DNA of 64,000 bases from Streptomyces sp. NRRL WC-3626 (GTDB lineage: Bacteria; Actinomycetota; Actinomycetes; Streptomycetales; Streptomycetaceae). A program made the position numbers and the translations under genes. The stretch is taken from the NCBI RefSeq assembly GCF_000718785.1, contig NZ_JOCA01000030.1, forward strand, positions 162,408-226,407. Reading direction: 5' to 3'. Each line of letters opens with the position of its first letter. The first letter of the stretch is position 1. The notes below the pieces were generated by a model. It worked only from the letters and a program-made list of their open reading frames with translations, was not told the origin of the DNA and ran no database searches. Below are positions 8,864 to 17,840 of this stretch, in pieces.

Positions 8864-9214
8864 ATGGCTATACGCATCGTCGAGGCCGCCGCGAGTACCG
8901 CCCGCACCCCGGGCGGCGTCGCCACCGCGTTGCGGAACGCGACGGCGGAACTCGGCCGCCGTGCCGCCGACGGCGGCCGGCGAACGGGCCGCGCCGCCAA
9001 AGGCGTCCCGGGCGGGCCGCCGCCGTGGCGGCTGTGGGCCGAGCTGGCCCGCGCCTACCTCACCCTCGCGCTCACCCTGCTGCCCCGGCCCCGCCCGGTC
9101 CGTACCGTGACCGTGTTCGTCGCGGCGAGCGACACGCTCAGCGTGCGCCCGTACGGCTCGGCCGCCGTGTACCGCCGTCCGCAGGGACCGCCGTGGCCGG
9201 ACGCCACACCCTGA
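8864..9214 (+). CDS. Hypothetical protein, convergent overlap with DUF4184 gene
   Basis: An open frame of 116 codons with GC-rich third positions in this frame, which supports coding. The N-terminal half is Ala/Arg-rich and helical; a hydrophobic stretch LWAELARAYLTLALTLLP (about residues 56-73) could be a membrane segment. There is no clear Shine-Dalgarno sequence; ATG 8855 is an alternative start. Its last 77 nt overlap the 3' end of the oppositely oriented DUF4184 gene, which argues for caution. I recognise no family. Confidence 0.4.
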   Translation: MAIRIVEAAASTARTPGGVATALRNATAELGRRAADGGRRTGRAAKGVPGGPPPWRLWAELARAYLTLALTLLPRPRPVRTVTVFVAASDTLSVRPYGSAAVYRRPQGPPWPDATP

Positions 9215-9992
9215 CGGCCACCGCGTACACCGGCAGCGCCAGCACGAGTCCCGCACCCGCGCCGAAACACACGGTGGGGATCAGCTCCCAGGGCTTCGCG
9301 GCCGACCCCCAGTAGGCCCACCACAGCGCGGCCCGCTGCACCGCGGCCACCGCCGCGCACCCGCCGAGCAGCGCGAGCGCCCACCACCGGTCCCCGGCGG
9401 ACAGCGGGGGAACGCCCGGGGACCCGGCGCCGTCCGGTGTCCGCCGCAGCGCCCGCGCCACGAACAGCGCGATCACGACCGCGGCCACCGCCGAACCGCC
9501 GTACTGCAGATACCAGTACAGCGGGGACCCCGCCACCTCCTCGCCCAGCACGGGAAAGACCCGCATCCCCCACCGGTCGAGATGTGTGAACGCGTCCCAG
9601 ACGACATGCGTCAACGCCCCCAGCACGGCGGAGACGTACCAGCGCGCCACCAGCGACGGCCGTACCCGCGCCCGCGGCGTCCCGCAGCGCAGCAGCACCG
9701 CCGTCCGCCCCTGCCAGGCCGACGGCAACAACGCCACCAGCGGTTCGCGCACCAGCAGCCACAGCCCCACCAGCGCCCAGGCGATGACCACATCGACCGT
9801 GAACACCCCCCGGAACGCGTGGGTGACGTCGCCGAACTCCATCGCCCCCGACTGGACACTCGCCGCGTAATAGGTCATGTCGGGAGCGAAGCTGCCCGCG
9901 ACCAGTACGGCGGGTACCAGAGGCCCACGACCGCTCCCGTCGGTGCGTACGGCGGGCAGCACCGCCGCCGCATGGCTGAGCGTGAACGGCAA
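9138..9992 (-). CDS. DUF4184 family membrane protein
   Basis: A 284-aa integral membrane protein beginning MPFTLSHAAAVLP, the signature N-terminus of DUF4184 (sometimes annotated as metal-dependent hydrolase-like). It has about six hydrophobic segments. Conserved polar residues include SHAA near the start, PDMTYY (about residue 36), DVTHAF and LTHVVWDAFTHLD, whose His/Asp pattern could bind a metal. The start is TTG at 9992 with an excellent AGGAGG 8 nt upstream. It is divergent from the lytic transglycosylase gene; the gap of ~280 nt contains promoters for both. The biochemical role is unknown. Confidence 0.85.
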   Translation of the reverse strand: MPFTLSHAAAVLPAVRTDGSGRGPLVPAVLVAGSFAPDMTYYAASVQSGAMEFGDVTHAFRGVFTVDVVIAWALVGLWLLVREPLVALLPSAWQGRTAVLLRCGTPRARVRPSLVARWYVSAVLGALTHVVWDAFTHLDRWGMRVFPVLGEEVAGSPLYWYLQYGGSAVAAVVIALFVARALRRTPDGAGSPGVPPLSAGDRWWALALLGGCAAVAAVQRAALWWAYWGSAAKPWELIPTVCFGAGAGLVLALPVYAVAVRVWRPATAVPADGGTRRPSRTGAR

Positions 9993-10271
9993 CTCGACTC
10001 CTCCTGAAAGTGGTTGACCGGCCCCCCCCGATCGGCGAGCCCAGTATGCGGGACGCCCCGGTGGCCTCCCCCGCCACGCGAGAACGTGGCCAACCGGTGA
10101 ATATCGGTCAGGAACAGGTGTCCGGCCAAAGGAAGTTGTCGTAGGGTCGCGAGGGCCGTCGTGCCGGATGTCCGGGGAAGGGCAACCGGCGGAGGCGGGA
10201 AGATCGTCACACCAGTGCGAACACAACACAGGCTGACGGACGCCACGACGTCCACGGGAGGGGTTCACTCT

Positions 10272-12077
10272 ATGGCGGCGCAATTCGGCAGAAGGCTGCG
10301 CAAGGGAGTGACCACCACCGCCGTGGCCGCGGCGGCGGTGGCGGCGCTGGCCGCCTCCCAGGCCCCCGGCGCGACGACCGACAGCGCCGGCGGGCAGACC
10401 ACCTCGGACGCCACGTCCACGCCCGACGGGGCCACCGACGGAGACGGCGCGACCGGCGACTCGCCGTACTACACGGACCTGCCGCCGCTCAAGAGCCCCA
10501 ACCCCTCCCCGTCCGCGGGCACCGGGATCGACACGTCAGGGGTGACCGAGGCCGGTATCCCCGCCACCGTCCTGGACGCCTACAAGCAGGCCGAGGCGAC
10601 GCTGCGGGAGAAGAAGCCGGGCTGCAACCTGCCCTGGCAACTGCTCGCCGCCATCGGCAAGGTGGAGTCCGGCCAGGCCCGCGGCGGACGCGTCGACGCC
10701 GACGGCACCACCCTCTCGCCCATCCTCGGCCCCCAGCTCGACGGCAACGGCTTCGCCCTCATCAAGGACACCGACAACGGTGCCTACGACGGCAACAGCA
10801 CCTACGACCAGGCCGTCGGCCCCATGCAGTTCATCCCCTCCACCTGGGCGTGGGCGGGCCGCGACGGCAACGGCGACGGCCGCGAGGACCCCAACAACAT
10901 CTACGACGCCGCCCTCGCCGCCGGCCACTACCTGTGCCGCAACGGCTGGGACCTGTCGGTCCAGGACGACCTCGACAGGGCGATCCTCAGCTACAACAAC
11001 TCGACGGAGTACCTCAACACCGTCATGTCGTGGCTGGAGTACTACCGCAGGGGAACGCACGAGATCCCGGACGGCACCGGCACCCTGCCCACGGACCGCA
11101 GCGACCGCGTCACGGTGCCGCCGTCCGCGAGCGCGGCACCCAAGCCACAGCCGGAGCACAGCACGACGCCGACTCCCGGCACGAAGCCGCCCGGCTCCAG
11201 CCCGAGCCCCAAGCCGCCCACCGCCCCCGGCACCCCGACCACGCCGCCCACCAAGCCGCCCACCACACCGCCCACCCCCACGGACACGGTGGACCACCTC
11301 GAGAACGCGGGCGTCGCGCAGTTCACCGCGATGGCGGGCGACACGTTCACCGAGCGGATGAGCGCCCGCGCGGAGACGGACGCGGGCAGGACGGTGGCCA
11401 AGGTACGGATCCGTTTCACGATCGCCGGCGACACCGACACCACCTTCACCGGCGGCGAACGCGTCGCCACCGTCATGACCGACAGCTCGGGCGTGGCCGT
11501 CGCCCCGGCGCTCCAGGCGGGCGAGCAGACCGGCGCCGTCACCGTCCAGGCCACCGTGGCCGGCCGTACGGTCAAGGGCGTCTCCTACAAGGCGACGGTC
11601 ACCGAGCGCGCCGCCGACTCCCTCGTCCGCACCGCCGACACGCCGCTCACCTGCACCCCGGGCGGCGCGTTCGCGGACGCGGTCGAGTTCAAGGCAACGT
11701 ACCGCGGTGAAGCCGCCGACAAGGTCGCCGCCACCGCGATGATCGTCGACTCGGTCCTCGCCGGAACGCCGAGCGACAAGGGCCCCTACTTCAAGGACGC
11801 CGACGGCAACGCCGTCCGCACCTGGAGTCTGACGACGGACGCGAACGGGCTGCTGAAGCTGCCTCAGCTGTACGCGGACGAAACCGAGGGCACGTTCCTG
11901 CTCCGCGTCACCACCGCGGGCGGGGCGACCACGACGGTCGCGCTGACCGTGAAGAAGGCGGACGAGCCGGAGACCCCGGACCCGTCCACCGACCCGTCCG
12001 CAGACCCGTCCACCGACCCGTCCACCGACCCGTCCGCAGACCCGTCCACCGACCCGTCGGAGAGCCCCGCCGCCTGA
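10272..12077 (+). CDS. Secreted lytic murein transglycosylase with Ig-like C-terminal region
   Basis: A 601-aa exported peptidoglycan-cleaving enzyme. An N-terminal basic and Ala-rich signal peptide (residues ~1-30) precedes a Thr/Ser/Asp-rich linker. The transglycosylase (SLT-like) domain spans about residues 95-255: LPWQLLAAIGKVESG contains the likely catalytic Glu, VGPMQFIPSTWA is the second hallmark motif, and ILSYNNSTEYLNTVMSW closes the domain. A Pro/Thr-rich linker (about 275-340) leads to two beta-rich regions resembling bacterial Ig-like domains, and the tail repeats DPST/DPSA units. The ATG at 10272 has GGAGG upstream. I found no ydaO riboswitch core upstream, although some Streptomyces wall hydrolases have one. 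Confidence 0.9.
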   Translation: MAAQFGRRLRKGVTTTAVAAAAVAALAASQAPGATTDSAGGQTTSDATSTPDGATDGDGATGDSPYYTDLPPLKSPNPSPSAGTGIDTSGVTEAGIPATVLDAYKQAEATLREKKPGCNLPWQLLAAIGKVESGQARGGRVDADGTTLSPILGPQLDGNGFALIKDTDNGAYDGNSTYDQAVGPMQFIPSTWAWAGRDGNGDGREDPNNIYDAALAAGHYLCRNGWDLSVQDDLDRAILSYNNSTEYLNTVMSWLEYYRRGTHEIPDGTGTLPTDRSDRVTVPPSASAAPKPQPEHSTTPTPGTKPPGSSPSPKPPTAPGTPTTPPTKPPTTPPTPTDTVDHLENAGVAQFTAMAGDTFTERMSARAETDAGRTVAKVRIRFTIAGDTDTTFTGGERVATVMTDSSGVAVAPALQAGEQTGAVTVQATVAGRTVKGVSYKATVTERAADSLVRTADTPLTCTPGGAFADAVEFKATYRGEAADKVAATAMIVDSVLAGTPSDKGPYFKDADGNAVRTWSLTTDANGLLKLPQLYADETEGTFLLRVTTAGGATTTVALTVKKADEPETPDPSTDPSADPSTDPSTDPSADPSTDPSESPAA

Positions 12078-12093
12078 CCTCGGGCGGAACGGA

Positions 12094-14832
12094 TCACCGC
12101 CCGAGCCGCGCGTTGGTGTGCCGCGTCGGCTCGGCGGTGGCCGGATCCTCCGGCCACGGATGCCTGGGGTAGCGCCCGCGCAGTTCGGCCCGCACGCCCT
12201 TGTAGCCGTCCCGCCAGAACGAGGCGAGGTCGGCGGTCACGGCGGCGGGCCGCCCGGCCGGGGACAGCAGATGCACCAGCAGCGGCACCCCGGCCACCCG
12301 GGGCGACTCCTGGAGGCCGAACATCTCCTGCAGCTTCACGGCGAGCACCGGCCGCTCCGGGTCGGAGTAGTCGATCCGGATTCCGGACCCACTGGGTACG
12401 GTGATCCGCTCGGGGGCGAGTTCGTCGAGCCGCGCGGCCTCCCCGGAGGCCCACGGAAGCAGCCGCGTGAGCGCCTGTCCGGCGTCGATCCGCGCGAGGT
12501 CGGCCCGCCGCCGGGCCCGGCCCAGCTCCGGCTCCAGCCACTCGTCCACGCGCGCGTGGAGCGCCTCGTCGGAGACATCGGGCCACGGCGCACCGAGCCG
12601 GCCGTGCAGAAAGGCCAGCCGCTGCCGCAGGACCGCGGCCCCGGCCGGCCACCGCAGCAGCCCGAACCCGTCCCGCCGCAGCCCGTCCAGCAGCGCCCCC
12701 CGTACGAGGGCGGGGTCGGCGCCGGTGTGCGGCCGCACGGCCAGCTCCACCGCCCCGAGCCGTTCGACGCGCCGCGCGAGGACGTCACCGTCGGCCCAGC
12801 CCACCTCCTCACGCGACTCCAGCAGCGCCCCCGCCGCGAGCCGCGCGGTCTCCTCGTCGACGACGGCCGCCAGCCGCACGCGCGCGTGCCCGCGTCCCAC
12901 GGGCCGATCGGCCACGGCCACGGCGACCCACTCGGCTCCCCGCAGCCCACCGCCCCCCGTCACCTCGGCCCGGGTCCCACCCACCATCAGATACGACCCC
13001 CCGTCCGCCCGCCCCACCCGCTCCGGAAACGCCGACGCGACGACCAGCCCGGCCCGCGCATCCTCCCCGCGCACGGCTGCCCAGGAGCCCGCCGGGCTCC
13101 CACCCGGTTCCCGCGGGGCACCGGAGCCCTCCGGGGCGGGCGCCTGCGGGGTGTGCGTGGCGTCGTCCGCCGCGTGTCCACGGGGCCGTGCGGGCGCGTC
13201 CCCGGTGGCTGACGCGGGTGTGTCCGGACCGGCGGCGGTCCGGATGACGCCGTCCGCCGGTGTCCGGGCCCCCTCCGCCTGCTCGGGGGCCCGCCCGGGC
13301 GTGGGGGCGTCCGCGGGACCGCCCGGCGCCCCCGGCACCAGCCCGCGCAGGCGGCGGACCTCCGTGCGCCACCGTGTGGCGTACGCGTCGCCGCCGCGTC
13401 GCGCGGTGCGCAGGGCGGCGGTGAGGTCGTCGCCGTACTCGCGCGGGGGTTCCTCCGAGAGCAGGGCGACCACCTCGGCGGCGAGGCCGGGGCCCACCGC
13501 CGGGGCCGCGTCCAGCAGGGCGCGGCCCAGACGCGGGTGCAGGCCGAGACGGGCCAGCCGGACGCCCCGCTCCGTGGCCCGCCCGTCCGGCCCCACCGCG
13601 CCGATCGCCGTCAGAACCGCGCGGGCCGCCGTCATCGCCCCGCCCGGCGGCGGATCCAGCAGGGCCAGCCCGGAGGCGTCCGGATCGCCCCAGCAGGCCG
13701 CCTGGAGCGCGAACGCCGTCAGATCGGCCACCTTGATCTCGGGGGACGGGAACCGGGGCAGCCGCGCGTCCTCCGCCTCCGCCCAGCACCGGTACACGGC
13801 ACCCGGCGCCTCACGCCCGGCCCGCCCCGCCCGCTGGATCCCCGCCGCACGGGACGCCCGTACCGTCGTCAGCGCGCTCAGCCCCCGCGCGTGGTCCACG
13901 CGCGGCTCACGCGCCAGCCCCGAGTCCACGACCACCCGCACCCCGGGAACCGTCAGCGACGACTCCGCGACCGAGGTCGCCAGCACCACCCGGCGCCGCT
14001 GCCCGGCCGCCAGCACCGCGTCCTGCACGGCGGCGGGGGCCCGCCCGTGCACCTGCAGCACATCGACGTCCCCGAGGCCCCCCAGCTGCCCGGCCACCCG
14101 CGCGATCTCGCCGACCCCCGGCAGGAACGCCAGCACGTCCCCGTCCCGCTCCGCCAGCGCCCGCCGCACCACCGACGCCACATGCGTCAGCAGCGCCGGA
14201 TCGACCCGCGTCCCGTGCGGCGGCCGTACCGCACGCGCGGGAGGCGCCCACACCACGTCCACCGGGAACGCGGCCCCGCGCGCCTCCACCACGGGCGCGT
14301 CCCCCAGCAGCCGCGCCCAGCCCTCCGCGTCCGTCGTCGCCGACGCGGCCACCAGCCGCAGCTCCGGACGCAGCGCCTCGCGCACGTCCCACAGGAACGC
14401 CGCCGCCGTGTCCGCGTCCAGATGCCGCTCGTGGCACTCGTCGAGCACCACCACGTCCACCCGGGACAGCTCCTGGTCGCGCTGCAGACGCTGCAGCAGC
14501 ACACCGGTCGTGACGACCTCCACGCGTGTGCGCCGCCCCACCGCCCGCTCCCCGCGCACGGTGAAACCGACCGACTCGCCGACCCGCTCGCCCAGCAGCC
14601 ACGCCATCCGCCGGGCCGCCGCGCGGGCCGCGATCCGCCGCGGCTCGGCGACCACCACCCGCCGCGCGGGTCCGTCCCCGAGCAGCCCGGCCAGCGCGAG
14701 CGGCACCAGAGTCGTCTTGCCGGTACCCGGCGGCGCCACCAGTACGGCGGTGCCGTGCGCGTCGAGCGCGCCGGTCAGCCCCGGCAGGGCCTCACGTACG
14801 GGAAGGGCGTCCAGGGCGTCGTGACGGATCAC
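12094..14832 (-). CDS. hrpB: ATP-dependent helicase HrpB
   Basis: A 912-aa DEAH-box helicase of the HrpB group. Walker A is APPGTGKTTLVPLALA (about residues 33-48), motif II is VLDECHERH (about 129-137), and motif III is SAT. QRAGRAGREAPG is motif VI, and the C-terminal HrpB-specific region follows. An unusually long Ala/Pro/Gly-rich insertion (about residues 500-590) interrupts the middle; it is GC-rich low-complexity sequence with no predicted fold. GTG start at 14832 lies 4 nt after the stop of the methyltransferase gene, so the two are an operon. The cellular role of HrpB is poorly defined; RNA unwinding is presumed from the family. Confidence 0.93.
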   Translation of the reverse strand: MIRHDALDALPVREALPGLTGALDAHGTAVLVAPPGTGKTTLVPLALAGLLGDGPARRVVVAEPRRIAARAAARRMAWLLGERVGESVGFTVRGERAVGRRTRVEVVTTGVLLQRLQRDQELSRVDVVVLDECHERHLDADTAAAFLWDVREALRPELRLVAASATTDAEGWARLLGDAPVVEARGAAFPVDVVWAPPARAVRPPHGTRVDPALLTHVASVVRRALAERDGDVLAFLPGVGEIARVAGQLGGLGDVDVLQVHGRAPAAVQDAVLAAGQRRRVVLATSVAESSLTVPGVRVVVDSGLAREPRVDHARGLSALTTVRASRAAGIQRAGRAGREAPGAVYRCWAEAEDARLPRFPSPEIKVADLTAFALQAACWGDPDASGLALLDPPPGGAMTAARAVLTAIGAVGPDGRATERGVRLARLGLHPRLGRALLDAAPAVGPGLAAEVVALLSEEPPREYGDDLTAALRTARRGGDAYATRWRTEVRRLRGLVPGAPGGPADAPTPGRAPEQAEGARTPADGVIRTAAGPDTPASATGDAPARPRGHAADDATHTPQAPAPEGSGAPREPGGSPAGSWAAVRGEDARAGLVVASAFPERVGRADGGSYLMVGGTRAEVTGGGGLRGAEWVAVAVADRPVGRGHARVRLAAVVDEETARLAAGALLESREEVGWADGDVLARRVERLGAVELAVRPHTGADPALVRGALLDGLRRDGFGLLRWPAGAAVLRQRLAFLHGRLGAPWPDVSDEALHARVDEWLEPELGRARRRADLARIDAGQALTRLLPWASGEAARLDELAPERITVPSGSGIRIDYSDPERPVLAVKLQEMFGLQESPRVAGVPLLVHLLSPAGRPAAVTADLASFWRDGYKGVRAELRGRYPRHPWPEDPATAEPTRHTNARLGR

Positions 14833-14836
14833 GCAC

Positions 14837-15646
14837 TCAGTCCCGTACGCACACGAAGACCGCCGTGCCCGGGATCAGGTTCCCGCGCAGCGGCGACCAG
14901 CCGCCCCACTCGGAGGTGTTCCAGGCCGGCCACTCCGGCTCCACCAGGTCCACCAGCCGGAATCCCGACGCGACGACGTCCCGGACCCGGTCCCCGAGCG
15001 TCCTGTGGTGCTCCACGTACACCGCGTGGCCCGCGTCGTCCTGCTCCACATAGGGCGTGCGGTCGAAGTACGACGCGGCCACGCTCAGTCCCTCCGGGCC
15101 GGGCTCGTCCGGGAACGCCCAGCGGATCGGGTGCGTGACCGAGAAGACCAGCCGGCCGCCGGGCCGCAGCACCCGCCGCACCTCGCGCAGCACCAGCCGC
15201 GGATCGGCGACGAACGGCAGCGCCCCGTACGCCGAGCAGGCCAGGTCGAACGAGGCGTCGGCGAACGGCAGCGCGCCCGCGTCCGCGCAGACGAGCGGGA
15301 ACGGTCCGCCGATCCGCAGCGCGTGCTGCAGCTGCCGGTGCGAGATGTCCAGGGCCACCGGCCGCGCCCCCTGCCCGGCCAGCCAGCGCGAGCACTGCGC
15401 CGCGCCCGCCCCCAGTTCCAGGACGTCCCGCCCCTTCAGCTCCTCCGGCGGCCCGAGCAGCTCCGCCTTCACCTCGTCCAGGCCCTCGGGGCCCCACACG
15501 AAGCGGTCGTCGCCGAGGAACGTGCCGTGCTCGACCTGGTACTCGTCCGCGTTGCGGTCCCACCAGCCCCGGTTGGCGCGGGAGCTCTCCGTGACACCGG
15601 CCTGCCGCCGGGTCGCCTCCGGTTCGGGCGCTTCGGGCTCTTGGAT
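14837..15646 (-). CDS. SAM-dependent methyltransferase with no standard start codon at its conserved N-terminus
   Basis: A class I methyltransferase: VLELGAGAAQCSRWL is the SAM-binding motif I, followed by PVALDISHRQLQHA, LVCADAGALPFADASFDLA and VRRVLRPGGRLVFSV. The first available start, GTG 15499, would cut off the in-frame sequence SSRANRGWWDRNADEYQ, which looks conserved and helical as in related actinobacterial proteins. Upstream, the frame stays open to about 15700 without ATG, GTG or TTG. Two consecutive ATC codons (15649 and 15646) follow a good SD, GAGGGAG at 15653-15659; I place a tentative ATC start at 15646. A one-base assembly error joining the ATG at 15713 is the alternative. 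The substrate is unknown. Confidence 0.75.
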   Translation of the reverse strand: MQEPEAPEPEATRRQAGVTESSRANRGWWDRNADEYQVEHGTFLGDDRFVWGPEGLDEVKAELLGPPEELKGRDVLELGAGAAQCSRWLAGQGARPVALDISHRQLQHALRIGGPFPLVCADAGALPFADASFDLACSAYGALPFVADPRLVLREVRRVLRPGGRLVFSVTHPIRWAFPDEPGPEGLSVAASYFDRTPYVEQDDAGHAVYVEHHRTLGDRVRDVVASGFRLVDLVEPEWPAWNTSEWGGWSPLRGNLIPGTAVFVCVRD

Positions 15647-15789
15647 GATCGGCTCCCTCGTCGTACTCTTCCGTCCAGTCGGTCCCCGGTGTGTCGCCGA
15701 AAGGGGTCTTCATCGCCCCTGCGTGGCCTCGGGAGACCGCAGTTGTGCCGGTTATGCGGCGATCCGCCCCGGGTGGGCGGCTTCGCGCA

Positions 15790-15818
15790 TTGACCCTGCC
15801 CGGCTGCCCCCGTATGCT
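15790..15818 (+). promoter_or_regulatory. Strong housekeeping-sigma promoter of rpsA
   Basis: TTGACC (15790-15795), 17-nt spacer, TATGCT (15813-15818): close to ideal for the principal sigma factor HrdB. A start near 15825 would give an rpsA leader of about 195 nt, long enough for feedback control. In E. coli S1 represses its own translation through its leader; that it does so here is inference. Confidence 0.85.
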
Positions 15819-16020
15819 ACAAGTTGCGCTGCGGGCCTGCGCACCTCAGACGTAGCAGGCTGCGCTCGCATCTGTTGTATGTCCCCTCGGTTGTCGAGGC
15901 GCATCACCGGATTTTTCCAGGTGGGGCGCTTCCTTGGCTGTCCGGCTTCTACAGAGCGAAACGGGCTCCCGGCGCAAGCAGTACCTACGACTCACTGTCC
16001 GTACCGGAGCCCTTTCCCAC

Positions 16021-17514
16021 ATGACGAGCAGCACCGAGACCACCGCCACCACCCCGCAGGTTGCGGTCAACGACATCGGTAACGAGGAAGCCTTCCTCGC
16101 CGCGATCGACGAGACGATCAAGTACTTCAACGACGGCGACATCGTCGACGGCGTCATCGTGAAGGTCGACCGGGACGAGGTCCTGCTCGACATCGGTTAC
16201 AAGACCGAAGGTGTCATCCCGAGCCGCGAGCTCTCGATCAAGCACGACGTCGACCCCAACGAGGTCGTCGCCGTCGGTGACGAGATCGAAGCCCTTGTTC
16301 TCCAGAAGGAGGACAAGGAAGGCCGCCTGATCCTCTCGAAGAAGCGCGCCCAGTACGAGCGCGCCTGGGGCACCATCGAGAAGATCAAGGAAGAGGACGG
16401 CATCGTCACCGGTACCGTCATCGAGGTCGTCAAGGGTGGTCTCATCCTCGACATCGGCCTCCGCGGCTTCCTCCCGGCCTCCCTGGTCGAGATGCGCCGT
16501 GTCCGCGACCTCCAGCCCTACGTGGGCAAGGAGCTCGAGGCGAAGATCATCGAGCTGGACAAGAACCGCAACAACGTGGTCCTGTCCCGCCGCGCCTGGC
16601 TGGAGCAGACCCAGTCCGAGGTGCGCCAGACGTTCCTCACCACCCTCCAGAAGGGTCAGGTCCGTTCCGGCGTCGTCTCCTCGATCGTCAACTTCGGTGC
16701 CTTCGTGGACCTGGGTGGCGTCGACGGTCTGGTCCACGTCTCCGAGCTGTCCTGGAAGCACATCGACCACCCGTCCGAGGTTGTCGAGGTCGGCCAGGAA
16801 GTCACCGTCGAGGTCCTCGACGTCGACATGGACCGCGAGCGCGTCTCCCTGTCGCTGAAGGCGACGCAGGAAGACCCGTGGCAGCAGTTCGCCCGCACCC
16901 ACCAGATCGGCCAGGTCGTGCCCGGCAAGGTCACGAAGCTGGTTCCGTTCGGTGCGTTCGTCCGCGTGGACGAGGGCATCGAGGGTCTGGTCCACATCTC
17001 CGAGCTGGCCGAGCGCCACGTGGAGATCCCGGAGCAGGTCGTCCAGGTCAACGACGAGATCTTCGTCAAGGTCATCGACATCGACCTCGAGCGCCGCCGC
17101 ATCAGCCTCTCGCTGAAGCAGGCCAACGAGGCCTTCGGTGCCGACCCGTCGGCGGTCGAGTTCGACCCGACCCTGTACGGCATGGCCGCGTCCTACGACG
17201 ACCAGGGCAACTACATCTACCCCGAGGGCTTCGACCCCGAGACCAACGACTGGCTCGAGGGCTACGAGACCCAGCGCGAGGCGTGGGAGACCCAGTACGC
17301 CGAGGCGCAGCAGCGGTTCGAGCAGCACCAGGCGCAGGTCATCAAGTCCCGCGAGGCGGACGAGAAGGCTGCCGCCGAGGGTGGCGAGGCCGCCGCTCCG
17401 GCCGCGTCCGGTGGCGGTTCGTACTCCTCCGAGGGTGGCGACCAGTCCGGGGCGCTCGCTTCGGACGAGGCGCTTGCCGCTCTGCGCGAGAAGCTGGCGG
17501 GTGGGCAGAGCTGA
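16021..17514 (+). CDS. rpsA: 30S ribosomal protein S1
   Basis: A 497-aa RNA-binding ribosomal protein that helps mRNAs dock on the 30S subunit. It holds four S1 repeats: about residues 35-105 (GDIVDGVIVKVDRDEVLLDIGYK), 120-190, 205-275 (GQVRSGVVSSIVNFGAFVDL) and 290-362 (GQVVPGKVTKLVPFGAFVRV). An acidic, disordered C-terminal tail with EALAALREKL follows. Four repeats rather than six is usual in actinobacteria. Codon choice is strongly biased, as expected for an abundant protein. ATG 16021 has a modest GGAG upstream. It has its own strong promoter and a perfect terminator, so it is a single-gene unit. Confidence 0.98.
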   Translation: MTSSTETTATTPQVAVNDIGNEEAFLAAIDETIKYFNDGDIVDGVIVKVDRDEVLLDIGYKTEGVIPSRELSIKHDVDPNEVVAVGDEIEALVLQKEDKEGRLILSKKRAQYERAWGTIEKIKEEDGIVTGTVIEVVKGGLILDIGLRGFLPASLVEMRRVRDLQPYVGKELEAKIIELDKNRNNVVLSRRAWLEQTQSEVRQTFLTTLQKGQVRSGVVSSIVNFGAFVDLGGVDGLVHVSELSWKHIDHPSEVVEVGQEVTVEVLDVDMDRERVSLSLKATQEDPWQQFARTHQIGQVVPGKVTKLVPFGAFVRVDEGIEGLVHISELAERHVEIPEQVVQVNDEIFVKVIDIDLERRRISLSLKQANEAFGADPSAVEFDPTLYGMAASYDDQGNYIYPEGFDPETNDWLEGYETQREAWETQYAEAQQRFEQHQAQVIKSREADEKAAAEGGEAAAPAASGGGSYSSEGGDQSGALASDEALAALREKLAGGQS

Positions 17515-17534
17515 CGCTCGCTCCTAGCAGTTGA

Positions 17535-17570
17535 CTGAGGGGCCGTACCTTGTGAGGTGCGGCCCCTCAG
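17535..17570 (+). terminator. rpsA transcription terminator
   Basis: A 15-bp inverted repeat, CTGAGGGGCCGTACC and GGTGCGGCCCCTCAG, with one G-U pair and a 6-nt loop, placed 20 nt after the rpsA stop codon. There is no U-tract, which is normal for Streptomyces terminators. Confidence 0.88.
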
Positions 17571-17786
17571 TGCTGCCCCGACCGGGGTCGTGGGCCGGCT
17601 GCCGGCCGGTGGGGGCCTCTCGCGCCCGCGCGGCGGAGCCGCATATCGATACAACCCCGCGCCCCTTGGGGAGTTGCCCGCCCCCGGATCAGAAGTGCGC
17701 CCGTGCCCGTGGTGGGGAGCCGTTGTGCTTCCCGGCGGGAAGTGTCCAGCGCTCGTGTTCCCTCCGGGAGTCGGTCTCGGTGGGAA

Positions 17787-17808
17787 TGTCAGTGGGGGGT
17801 GCCACGTT
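17787..17808 (+). promoter_or_regulatory. Possible degenerate RecA-NDp-like promoter of the PAC2 gene
   Basis: TGTCAGTG (17787-17794), 8 nt, then CACGTT. The first block and spacing equal those of the damage promoters elsewhere in this window, but the -10 element lacks the initial TA, so activity is doubtful. The gene start (17841) is 33 nt downstream. Confidence 0.35.
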
Positions 17809-17840
17809 GTTGTGTACGGACACGAGGAGGAGCGGTCACT

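Noticed and set aside
10000..10271. c-di-AMP (ydaO) riboswitch before the lytic transglycosylase
   Set aside because: I looked for the conserved ydaO core segments and saw none; only short GC hairpins are present.
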